The notes under the pieces are model-generated. The model did not search any database. It worked only from the letters and a program-made list of their open reading frames with translations, and was not told where the DNA came from. A stretch of DNA of 6,655 nt from MWCM01 sp964558315 (GTDB taxonomy: Bacteria; Patescibacteriota; UBA1384; XYA2-FULL-43-10), in assembly GCA_964558315.1 (NCBI GenBank), contig CAZLCL010000040.1, positions 1 to 6,655 of the forward strand, in the 5' to 3' direction. Positions within the stretch are counted from its first letter, which is position 1; every line of letters begins with the position of its first letter. The position numbers were made by a program, and so were the translations under genes. Shown here one piece after another: positions 1 through 4,695 of this stretch.

Positions 1-3
1 CGT

Positions 4-43
4 CCCCTTCCGTAGCCCGCCGATTCGGCGGGGCGAAGGAGGG
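4..43. repeat. GC-rich palindromic repeat, copy 1
   Basis: Nested hairpin. The outer arms are CCTTC (6-10) and GAAGG (35-39). The inner stem is CCCGCCG (16-22) and CGGCGGG (26-32), 7 perfect pairs around the loop ATT. It shares the frame CCGTAGC...GCGAAG with the copy at 262-289, but carries a longer GC palindrome in the middle. It is far more GC-rich than the surrounding genes. Such short palindromic repeats are common between genes in Patescibacteria-type genomes (recalled, not searched). The element begins near the window edge, so its left limit is uncertain. Confidence 0.6.
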
Positions 44-55
44 TTACCCGCTCCA
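43..55 (+). repeat. tRNA-Gly-like 3' end, direct repeat copy 1
   Basis: The 13-mer GTTACCCGCTCCA recurs exactly at 219-231. It matches the usual bacterial tRNA-Gly acceptor 3' strand plus discriminator and CCA (E. coli tRNA-Gly ends in CCCGCTCCA). Here it directly follows the GC-rich repeat and has no T-arm before it, so it is a fragment and not a tRNA gene. It runs straight into the terminator hairpin at 53-97. Confidence 0.5.
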
Positions 56-97
56 TAAAAAAATGATCATCTAAAAAAGATGGTCGTTTTTTTATGG
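53..97 (+). terminator. Strong intrinsic terminator, possibly bidirectional
   Basis: A 20-bp stem (53-72 with 78-97) closes on the loop AAAAA (73-77). The core pairs 64-72 with 78-86 and is followed by seven Ts (87-93). Seven As on the left arm give a T-tract for the other strand too. The only imperfect pairs, T64/G86 and T67/G83, are U-G wobbles in plus-strand RNA but A-C mismatches in minus-strand RNA, so the plus strand is favoured. The stem can extend to 50-100. It lies between two tRNA-like 3' ends that face each other. Confidence 0.6.
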
Positions 98-231
98 AGT
101 AGCAGCCCAGGGTATCGAACCCAGGAGGGGGTCGGGGAACCTGTGTTTTCCAGTTGCAGGAAAATACTAAAAACCGTCGGTTTTTAGAGAGCAAAGCGAG
201 TTCGATTCCCAGTATCCCGTTACCCGCTCCA
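96..231. other. tRNA-like inverted repeat with internal hairpins
   Basis: Both ends resemble tRNA 3' ends pointing outward. On the minus strand, GGGTTCGATACCC (122-110) leads to CTACTCCA ending at 95. On the plus strand, GAGTTCGATTCCC (198-210) leads to CCCGTTACCCGCTCCA ending at 231. The two arms pair imperfectly: GGAG with CTCC at the ends, and 110-122 with 198-210 at 11 of 13 positions. Inside are GTGTTTTCC (143-151) pairing with GGAAAATAC (159-167), and CTAAAAACC (167-175) pairing with GGTTTTTAG (179-187). I could not fit a standard cloverleaf: the anticodon loop lacks T33, and extra bases separate the T-arm from the acceptor. It may be a tRNA-derived element, a decayed tRNA pair or a structured RNA. 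Confidence 0.35.
219..231 (+). repeat. tRNA-Gly-like 3' end, direct repeat copy 2
   Basis: Exact second copy of GTTACCCGCTCCA, 176 bp after the first. It is preceded by a T-arm-like GAGTTCGATTCCC (198-210) with eight intervening bases (AGTATCCC) that contain a second TCCC. This looks like a tRNA-Gly 3' half whose T-stem strand has been duplicated. The pair of 13-mers could be the edges of an inserted element or a recombination site, but no integrase is visible. Confidence 0.45.
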
Positions 232-261
232 AAGAAAAATAGTTGTCATCCGACCCGCCTG

Positions 262-289
262 CCCTCCGTAGCTTTAGCGAAGTATGGGT
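262..289. repeat. GC-rich palindromic repeat, copy 2 (decayed)
   Basis: Shares CCGTAGC...GCGAAG with the copy at 4-43, with the short centre TTTA forming GCT-TT-AGC. The left arm CCCTCC would pair with GGAGGG, but this copy reads TATGGG, so the outer stem is partly lost. GACCC (252-256) and GGGTC (292-296) add a flanking stem. No function can be inferred; it is best read as a dispersed intergenic repeat. Confidence 0.5.
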
Positions 290-322
290 TAGGGTCATGG
301 CATAAATGCAGTATAGAAGTAT

Positions 323-353
323 AAAAACTGGCTTAAGTTCAAATCCGCCAGCC
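323..353 (-). terminator. Terminator of the leftward operon (terminator-like repeat, copy A)
   Basis: On the minus strand CTGGC (351-347) pairs with GCCAG (332-328) across a 14-nt loop and is followed by five Ts (327-323). It lies about 75 bp past the stop of the 568-aa gene, in the right orientation. The sequence GGCTGGCGGAT...CTTAAGCCAGTTTTT is closely matched on the plus strand at 3098-3133, so this is a dispersed repeat that also acts as a terminator. On the plus strand GTTCAAATCC resembles a tRNA T-arm, but no tRNA can be built around it. Confidence 0.5.
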
Positions 354-425
354 ATCAGAGATTAAGAATTTGAATTGGTTTTTCGTATCTTTTATTTAAT
401 AGAGTCCAGCCGACGGGCTTTTAAG

Positions 426-2132
426 TTATCTCTCTAAGAATTCTTGAATTGTTCTACTCTCGCCAATGGCTCTCATCATACTTATTTCCCCCGCTGATTC
501 ATAAATTTCTCGCGCTTTTTTTGCCACTTGGGATGCTAAGCCCAAATATTCTTCATAGCTTAAATCAGGTTTAAATTGATCATAATATTCTTGACGTCCA
601 TATAGCGAAGCGTATGACTCGCCCCATATCTGATCCTGTGATATTAACCCTTCCTCGATAGCTAACTTTGCTTGAGCCCAGTAGCCAAACATCTCTGTCA
701 ATATAGCATTTTCTTTGCTTCTGTGATTTATATTGGGGTCCACAGAATGAAGCATTTCATGTCTCAATATGTATGATTCATCAGATGATAATATAATTCC
801 TTCTTTCGCCATAGTAGGATTATTGCTATAAGGTTCTTCTTTAAATAAAATGTGCGACCCTTCAATTGGATGTCTGGCATCTCCACCTAAGATTCTCGAC
901 TTCAAATCGCTCGCTTCCTTGCCAGTAGAACACAATAACACAGTCCTTCTGATTCTCATGCCAGCAATCTGATTGATATATCCGTCCTCGACAACACTGA
1001 CCTTAGTTTTTCCTAAATTTTCTAGCGTAAGTTTTTCTTTACTAACTTTGTTTAAATTTCTTAATAGCCACTCTTCCCTAGGTTGACCTAAAAATTCTGC
1101 ATAACTCTCTGCCTGACCCATATCTCTAAATCGATATCCTTCCCAAGAAGCATCTAGAGCCGCCCAAGGTTCAGTAGTGGGTTCAAATGACTCCACGTCC
1201 TCTTGCGGCGAACTATCTTCCGGCACACCTCCTGGTTCTGATCTATTTTGGACAGAATCCGGATTCTCCTTTTTACGCCATAAGGCTATTCTTTTTGCAT
1301 TAAGAATTTCTCCTAATAAACTATTAACGTTGCTTTCATGTGACCAAGGAACTAAAGAACGACTCTTTGTAGATATTATTGAATTTAATTGTTTAAAAAA
1401 ACTAGCATTTTCTTGCTCCGGAATATCTGCTTCAAATTTATCCCAAAAATCAGCTTCTATTCCTTTCCGGATATTTCTAAGTAAAAATATAGGATTTAGT
1501 CCTTCTGTCTGTCCTGCTTCAGTGGGTTGATTAGACTTTAAAAATTCGATAGCAAGCCGAGACAACATGTGCTCCGTATTGCTTCGATTTAATAATTGCA
1601 TCAAATATTGTAAATCTCCATCTTTTAAAGAAGCTGTCATCTCTTTTAAATTATGAACGACTATTTTTTCTAGCCCTATAAGCATGGATTCAGCTAAGGA
1701 TTCAGCATTTTCTTCTGTCTCGGTTTTATCTGGTTGTTCAGCTACTTCGGATGATCTATCTTGTGTCCCATCGCCATTGCTGTTTTCATGCAAATCAACG
1801 CCACCTGATGATAATAATTCATTAATTTTTGTTTTGACACCCCGCGCTTCTTCTCTAATTGTATCATTAATTAAACGTAATTCCCCTATTGCTTCATTGG
1901 CACTATTCATATCACCATTTCCACCTTTGACCGCCTCCACTATCGAACTTCTATGTTTAGATGCGCGTTCAGCTACAGAACTCGCCAAGTCATCAACCTT
2001 ATTCACGACATTTTTAGCAATATCACCTAACGGCATTTGTTCCAACCCAAGATCGTAGTTGCCACGATCCACTTCAATATTTGTGATACCAAGCTCTGTG
2101 TCTGGTAAATTTCTATTAGAATTTTCTTTCAT
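426..2132 (-). CDS. HExxH zinc-metallopeptidase-like protein, 568 aa, unknown family
   Basis: I do not recognise the family. The C-terminal region (about 326-568) holds HEMLH at 458-462, the HExxH zinc motif with a catalytic glutamate. E480 lies 18 residues after H462 (E474 is an alternative), a spacing that suits a gluzincin third ligand. The N-terminal part looks helical and charged (about 30-110 and 145-285). Acidic, polar, probably disordered linkers lie at about 111-145 and 288-325. There is no signal peptide or membrane helix, so it is probably cytoplasmic unless exported by a non-classical route. The start is set by the ATGA overlap with the upstream 58-aa gene, which implies coupled translation; it has no good ribosome site of its own. 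The cleaved substrate is unknown. The frame is intact and ends in TAA. The CDS call is near certain; peptidase activity is an inference from one motif. Confidence 0.85.
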   Translation of the reverse strand: MKENSNRNLPDTELGITNIEVDRGNYDLGLEQMPLGDIAKNVVNKVDDLASSVAERASKHRSSIVEAVKGGNGDMNSANEAIGELRLINDTIREEARGVKTKINELLSSGGVDLHENSNGDGTQDRSSEVAEQPDKTETEENAESLAESMLIGLEKIVVHNLKEMTASLKDGDLQYLMQLLNRSNTEHMLSRLAIEFLKSNQPTEAGQTEGLNPIFLLRNIRKGIEADFWDKFEADIPEQENASFFKQLNSIISTKSRSLVPWSHESNVNSLLGEILNAKRIALWRKKENPDSVQNRSEPGGVPEDSSPQEDVESFEPTTEPWAALDASWEGYRFRDMGQAESYAEFLGQPREEWLLRNLNKVSKEKLTLENLGKTKVSVVEDGYINQIAGMRIRRTVLLCSTGKEASDLKSRILGGDARHPIEGSHILFKEEPYSNNPTMAKEGIILSSDESYILRHEMLHSVDPNINHRSKENAILTEMFGYWAQAKLAIEEGLISQDQIWGESYASLYGRQEYYDQFKPDLSYEEYLGLASQVAKKAREIYESAGEISMMRAIGESRTIQEFLER

Positions 2133-2305
2133 AGATATGATATTTTGCCTTTAATCCGTTTAATTTTATTTTGAGATAATTTATCATAAAAATCCGCTAC
2201 TATTTTGTTTTCTCGTTTCAATTGGCTCTTTGCAAATAATTCAAAATCAGACAAGAGTTTTAATATTTTCTGTCTCTTGATATCTAAATCATCATCTTTT
2301 GACAT
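2129..2305 (-). CDS. Small charged protein, 58 aa, coupled to the metallopeptidase-like gene
   Basis: A short gene that is easy to miss. It runs from ATG (2305) to TGA, and the TGA overlaps the next gene's ATG as ATGA. A strong Shine-Dalgarno AGAGAGG sits 9 nt before the ATG, the best ribosome site in the window. The protein starts MSKDDDLDIKRQ, appears wholly helical and amphipathic, is acidic at residues 4-8 and lysine/arginine-rich at the C-terminus (KIKRIKGK). It has no membrane segment, cysteines or known motif. As first gene of the pair it may regulate, bind or inhibit the peptidase-like protein, or simply drive its translation. Function is unknown; the coding call rests on the ribosome site, overlap and frame. 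Confidence 0.75.
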   Translation of the reverse strand: MSKDDDLDIKRQKILKLLSDFELFAKSQLKRENKIVADFYDKLSQNKIKRIKGKISYL

Positions 2306-2314
2306 ATAATTATT

Positions 2315-2321
2315 CCTCTCT
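2315..2321 (-). promoter_or_regulatory. Shine-Dalgarno of the 58-aa gene
   Basis: AGAGAGG on the minus strand, 9 nt before the ATG at 2305. It decides that start and supports the short gene as real. It contrasts with the rightward genes, which lack any such site. I see no convincing -35/-10 pair upstream of it on the minus strand. Confidence 0.7.
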
Positions 2322-2537
2322 CGATAACTACATAAGTATTGCGATCCAATGTTAGTTTAATGAAAGTGATAGATAACCTTATCCCAGCTTCACAAAATTC
2401 TCTTTAGCGACTCTAATTATTTTATCAACAAAACCCGTGTTAATCCACATAACTTTGGTGCAGAATTTAGTATTTCGCACGTTTATTAAAAATTAATTTT
2501 TTACTAGCTTAAGCTCCTATCTGCCTTCCGGCAGTTC

Positions 2538-2557
2538 AAATAACATAAAAATAACAT
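2538..2557 (+). repeat. Tandem direct repeat with 11-bp period
   Basis: AAATAACAT occurs at 2538-2546 and again at 2549-2557, an 11-bp period, ending directly before the -35 hexamer of the 121-aa gene. About one helical turn between half-sites next to -35 is the layout used by activators of the OmpR/PhoB type. The site could equally be chance in AT-rich DNA. Confidence 0.35.
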
Positions 2558-2587
2558 TTGCCTTTCCTCATCGAAATGGTTTAATAT
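2558..2587 (+). promoter_or_regulatory. Promoter of the 121-aa membrane protein (leaderless)
   Basis: -35 TTGCCT (2558-2563), 18-bp spacer, -10 TAATAT (2582-2587). The -10 ends 7 nt before the ATG at 2595, so transcription should start at or next to the A of the start codon. There is no Shine-Dalgarno, which fits a leaderless mRNA. Confidence 0.5.
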
Positions 2588-2594
2588 TAGAATA

Positions 2595-2960
2595 ATGAAA
2601 GCTATAAACAACATTTTGGGTTGGATTATTGGCGCAACTATATCTTTGTATTGCTTATATTACTTATATTTTCTTTTCAACGAATCGAAACATCCTTATA
2701 AAAACTTATATTTATCAGTAATCGTCATCGCAACAATAATAATGATATTTAGATCGAAAATATATTCTTTCTTTAAAATTTATAACCAAAAAGCAATAAT
2801 AAGACTAGAGTTTTGTATACTTTTTTTATATTTATGGGTACATTGCGTAATGATATATCCGAAAATTTTCTCTGAATTAGGTAACTTAACTGTGGCAGTG
2901 CTAATCGGAATTGTTGTTGCGCAATTTTTAGCTTCTATTTATCGTCGCAAAAAAGAATAA
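2595..2960 (+). CDS. Small membrane protein with four predicted helices, 121 aa
   Basis: I do not recognise the family. Hydrophobic stretches at about 8-28, 39-52, 72-89 and 98-116 suggest four transmembrane helices. Basic residues follow helices 2 and 4 (RSK at 53-55, RRKK at 117-120), which would place those loops and the C-terminus on the cytoplasmic side by the positive-inside rule. There is no signal-peptidase site or catalytic motif. It is rich in isoleucine, leucine, tyrosine and lysine, as expected of low-GC coding. The ATG directly follows a -10 box, so the start is supported by the promoter and not by a ribosome site. It is transcribed alone and divergently from the peptidase-like operon, with a terminator-like repeat about 140 bp downstream. 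Confidence 0.8.
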   Translation: MKAINNILGWIIGATISLYCLYYLYFLFNESKHPYKNLYLSVIVIATIIMIFRSKIYSFFKIYNQKAIIRLEFCILFLYLWVHCVMIYPKIFSELGNLTVAVLIGIVVAQFLASIYRRKKE

Positions 2961-3090
2961 AAAAAATGTTGATAAAGTTACTCCTGCTAGAGATGTTTTT
3001 TGATTTGAGTTCATACTGTTATTATCTACAACGCAACTCTCTTATATCGTGAATTTTCGAAAAAGCATGGCAACGCGCGAGATTCTCCAT

Positions 3091-3133
3091 ATCCGCCGGC
3101 TGGCGGATCAATTGGAATTTAAGCCGGTTTTTT
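3091..3133 (+). terminator. Terminator-like repeat, copy B, with two competing hairpins
   Basis: Two structures share bases. Hairpin 1 is ATCCGCC (3091-3097), loop GGCT, GGCGGAT (3102-3108), 7 perfect pairs. Hairpin 2 pairs CCGGCT (3096-3101) with AGCCGG (3122-3127), followed by six Ts (3128-3133). Only hairpin 2 is terminator-like. It lies downstream of the 121-aa gene in the right orientation. Copy A is on the minus strand at 323-353. Confidence 0.45.
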
Positions 3134-3214
3134 GTCTAAAACAGGCTTCACCCAAAATAAATTTTCGAACTCTCACCCCCTAGGGACCAGCGTCAAAAAG
3201 ATTTTATATGACCA

Positions 3215-3223
3215 TGCTATAAT
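3215..3223 (+). promoter_or_regulatory. Distal extended -10 promoter of the ABC transporter
   Basis: TGCTATAAT is a perfect extended -10 (TGn plus TATAAT). No good -35 lies at 16-18 bp, which extended -10 promoters can tolerate. Start would be near 3230, giving a leader of about 76 nt that contains the palindrome at 3267-3286. The same TGCTATAAT recurs at the proximal promoter. Confidence 0.4.
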
Positions 3224-3266
3224 CTAAAGTTTCCAAAACAAGAAGCAGAAGGGCTGTAAAAAACAC

Positions 3267-3286
3267 ATTTGATTAAGTAATCAAAT
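3267..3286. promoter_or_regulatory. Palindromic operator over the ABC transporter promoter
   Basis: ATTTGATTA-AG-TAATCAAAT is a perfect 9+2+9 inverted repeat. It covers the -35 position and most of the -35/-10 spacer of the proximal promoter, so a bound dimer would block RNA polymerase. Its size and AT-rich arms fit winged-helix repressors of the MarR type, whose sites often control exporters. The repressor gene is not in this window. The palindrome is seen directly; its regulatory role is inferred. Confidence 0.55.
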
Positions 3287-3299
3287 TATGTGCTATAAT
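3269..3299 (+). promoter_or_regulatory. Proximal promoter of the ABC transporter (leaderless)
   Basis: Consensus -10 TATAAT (3294-3299) with extended TG (3291-3292). The -35 candidate is TTGATT (3269-3274) at a long 19-bp spacing. The -10 ends 6 nt before the ATG at 3306, so transcription should start at the start codon. Confidence 0.6.
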
Positions 3300-3305
3300 A
3301 TTTGC

Positions 3306-3847
3306 ATGCAAAATATTATTATTAAATTAATGGACATTTCCAAGAGCTATCAGCTGAAGAATTTAGATGTGCCAGTTTTGCATAATATTAATATCGAAAT
3401 AAAAAGTGGCGAGATGATAGCTATTGTCGGTCCGAGCGGTTCCGGCAAATCAACTCTCATGAATATTATTGGGCTATTAGATCGCCCTAGTAGTGGCGAA
3501 TATCGGCTTAAAAATAAGGAGATAACCCTAAATATGCCAGATCAAAAACTTGCTTTAATTCGTGCTAATACGATCGGTTTTATTTTCCAATCATTCAATT
3601 TGCTTCCTAAAAAAGATGCTCTGTCTAATGTGCTATTACCTACTTCTTACCTAAAAAATAAGGATAAAAATCACAAGAAAAGAGCTTTAGGAATGCTTGA
3701 TAAAGTTGGCTTAAGCCATCGCACCAATCATAAACCAACCGAAATGTCCGGCGGAGAAAAACAGCGGATTGCTATTGCTAGAGCTCTGATTAACGATCCA
3801 GAGATTATTCTTGCCGATGAACCAACTGGGAACCTTGACAGTAAAAG
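3306..3847 (+). CDS. ABC transporter ATP-binding protein, MacB/LolD type (3' end in assembly gap)
   Basis: Nucleotide-binding subunit of a MacB/LolD-type exporter; it hydrolyses ATP on the cytoplasmic face to drive the FtsX-fold permease that follows. Visible in order: A-loop tyrosine Y15, Walker A GPSGSGKST (42-50), Q-loop FIFQSFNLLP with Q95, signature MSGGEKQR (147-154), Walker B IILADEPT (167-174) with E172 catalytic, and D-loop NLDS (176-179). The sequence stops in the gap after K180, so the H-loop histidine and about 40-50 residues are unseen. An ATG at 3288 would add six residues, but it precedes the TATAAT box and would not be on the mRNA. I therefore use the ATG at 3306. The substrate cannot be told; MacB-type pumps move peptides, lipoproteins or antibiotics. 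No HlyD/MacA-type partner is in the window. Confidence 0.9.
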
Positions 3848-3947
3848 NNNNNNNNNNNNNNNNNNNNNNNNNNNNNNNNNNNNNNNNNNNNNNNNNNNNN
3901 NNNNNNNNNNNNNNNNNNNNNNNNNNNNNNNNNNNNNNNNNNNNNNN
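3848..3947. other. Assembly gap of exactly 100 Ns
   Basis: A run of 100 Ns, the usual placeholder for a scaffold join of unknown length. The ATPase before it lacks about 40-50 residues. The permease after it lacks its first transmembrane helix and most of its extracytoplasmic domain, about 180-200 residues in typical MacB-like proteins. The true missing DNA should therefore be roughly 0.7 kb. The TAA at 3948-3950 is in frame with the ATPase only because the gap size is arbitrary. Confidence 0.95.
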
Positions 3948-4600
3948 TAACGGGAATCTTGGAAAAACCTAAAGCCAGCATTGTAAGCAATGATTTTGAA
4001 AATTTGGCTATTATCTCATTTGATGCGGCCACAAAGGTAAACAAAGATCAGGAAAAGATTTTTCGAATTGTAGTAAAAGCCAAAGATAATTCTGATGTTG
4101 ATTCAACCAAATCGGCGATTAAGCAAGCCTTGATTAAAAATCATAAGGGTGAAGAAGATTTTACAGTTATGACTCAAGAAGATTTACTAAGTCTAATGGA
4201 CCAATTTTTGGATTTAGCAACAACTATGGTAACTGCCATCGCCGCTATCTCTCTGATTGTTGGCGGTATCGGTATTATGAATATTATGCTGATTACCGTT
4301 ACCGAGCGCACTAGAGAGATCGGTTTGCGTAAAGCGGTTGGTGCAAGCCGATCGGCTATACTTTGGCAGTTTTTAATTGAAGCAATAATTATTACTTTGC
4401 TAGGAGGAATGGTTGGGTTGTTGATTTCGATTCTCGCTTCTTACCTGATACAAATCAACTCGACTCTTAACCCGCAAATCACCGCTTTTACTATAGTTTT
4501 AGCTCTTAGCATATCTACAGTTATTGGAATAATTTTCGGAATTTGGCCAGCAATGCGTGCGGCGCAAAAAGACCCTATCGAAGCCCTGAGACACGAATAA
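3948..4600 (+). CDS. MacB-like/FtsX-fold ABC permease, C-terminal part (5' end in assembly gap)
   Basis: Membrane subunit of the exporter. The frame is open to the gap edge (first whole codon at 3950, 216 residues visible) and begins TGILEKPKAS, the end of the MacB extracytoplasmic domain. Helices lie at about 92-117, 137-167 and 178-199. Family hallmarks are GGIGIMNIMLITVTERTREI (105-124), then GLRKAVGAS (125-133), the cytoplasmic coupling segment that docks on the ATPase, and the ending DPIEALRHE. The first helix and most of the periplasmic-type domain are lost in the gap. A TTG or ATG start inside the visible part would be false. It is almost certainly co-transcribed with the ATPase, whose stop is hidden. 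The low-GC codon use matches its neighbours. Confidence 0.9.
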
Positions 4601-4695
4601 TTTTGGTAATTAATTAAATATTCTTGATTATTACGTTTCTATTCGCTAAAGTGGTGAATATAAAATCATTATTTTTAACGATTAATCGAGAAATT

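Larger units (their letters stand above)
2306..2594. other. Divergent intergenic regulatory region
   Basis: This 289-bp stretch separates the leftward operon from the rightward membrane-protein gene. About 2322-2487 shows nothing I can name. Positions 2488-2534 hold three adjacent palindromes: AAAAATTAATTTTT (2488-2501, off-centre), AGCTTAAGCT (2506-2515, perfect) and CTGCC-TTCC-GGCAG (2521-2534). The direct repeat at 2538-2557 and the promoter at 2558-2587 follow directly. No open frame with a ribosome site was found. The clustering suggests control of one or both divergent units, which is an inference. Confidence 0.45.
2961..3305. other. Non-coding region upstream of the ABC transporter
   Basis: About 345 bp with no supported gene. 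The only short frame, ATG at 2966 (28 codons), follows an A-run with no ribosome site. The region carries the terminator-like repeat (3091-3133), an exact 10-bp direct repeat AATTTTCGAA (3052-3061 and 3160-3169) flanking it, the distal -10 (3215-3223), the palindromic operator (3267-3286) and the proximal promoter (3269-3299). Confidence 0.5.

Noticed and set aside
167..355. 62-codon minus-strand frame
   Set aside because: It runs through the terminator-like repeat and both tRNA-like and palindromic repeats; its codons are explained by those structures, and its start lies in a hairpin arm with no ribosome site.
298..355. tRNA 3' half suggested by GTTCAAATCC and CCAGCCA
   Set aside because: No acceptor, D or anticodon arm fits. 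The same sequence reads better as a T-tailed hairpin on the minus strand and has a related copy at 3098-3133 without tRNA features.
1177..2058. Open frames on the plus strand (1177-1530 and 1684-2058)
   Set aside because: They lie opposite the intact 568-aa gene, have serine/proline-rich low-complexity translations and no ribosome site or promoter. They are antisense shadows.
2966..3052. Possible 28-aa peptide after the 121-aa gene
   Set aside because: The ATG follows a run of As with no Shine-Dalgarno or nearby -10 box; length and composition are expected by chance.
3288..3305. Upstream ATG for the ABC ATPase
   Set aside because: It lies upstream of the TATAAT box, so the proximal transcript would not contain it, and the family alignment starts at the ATG at 3306.
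3805..4044. Minus-strand frame crossing the gap
   Set aside because: It is open only because of the Ns and lies opposite the strongly supported ABC transporter genes.
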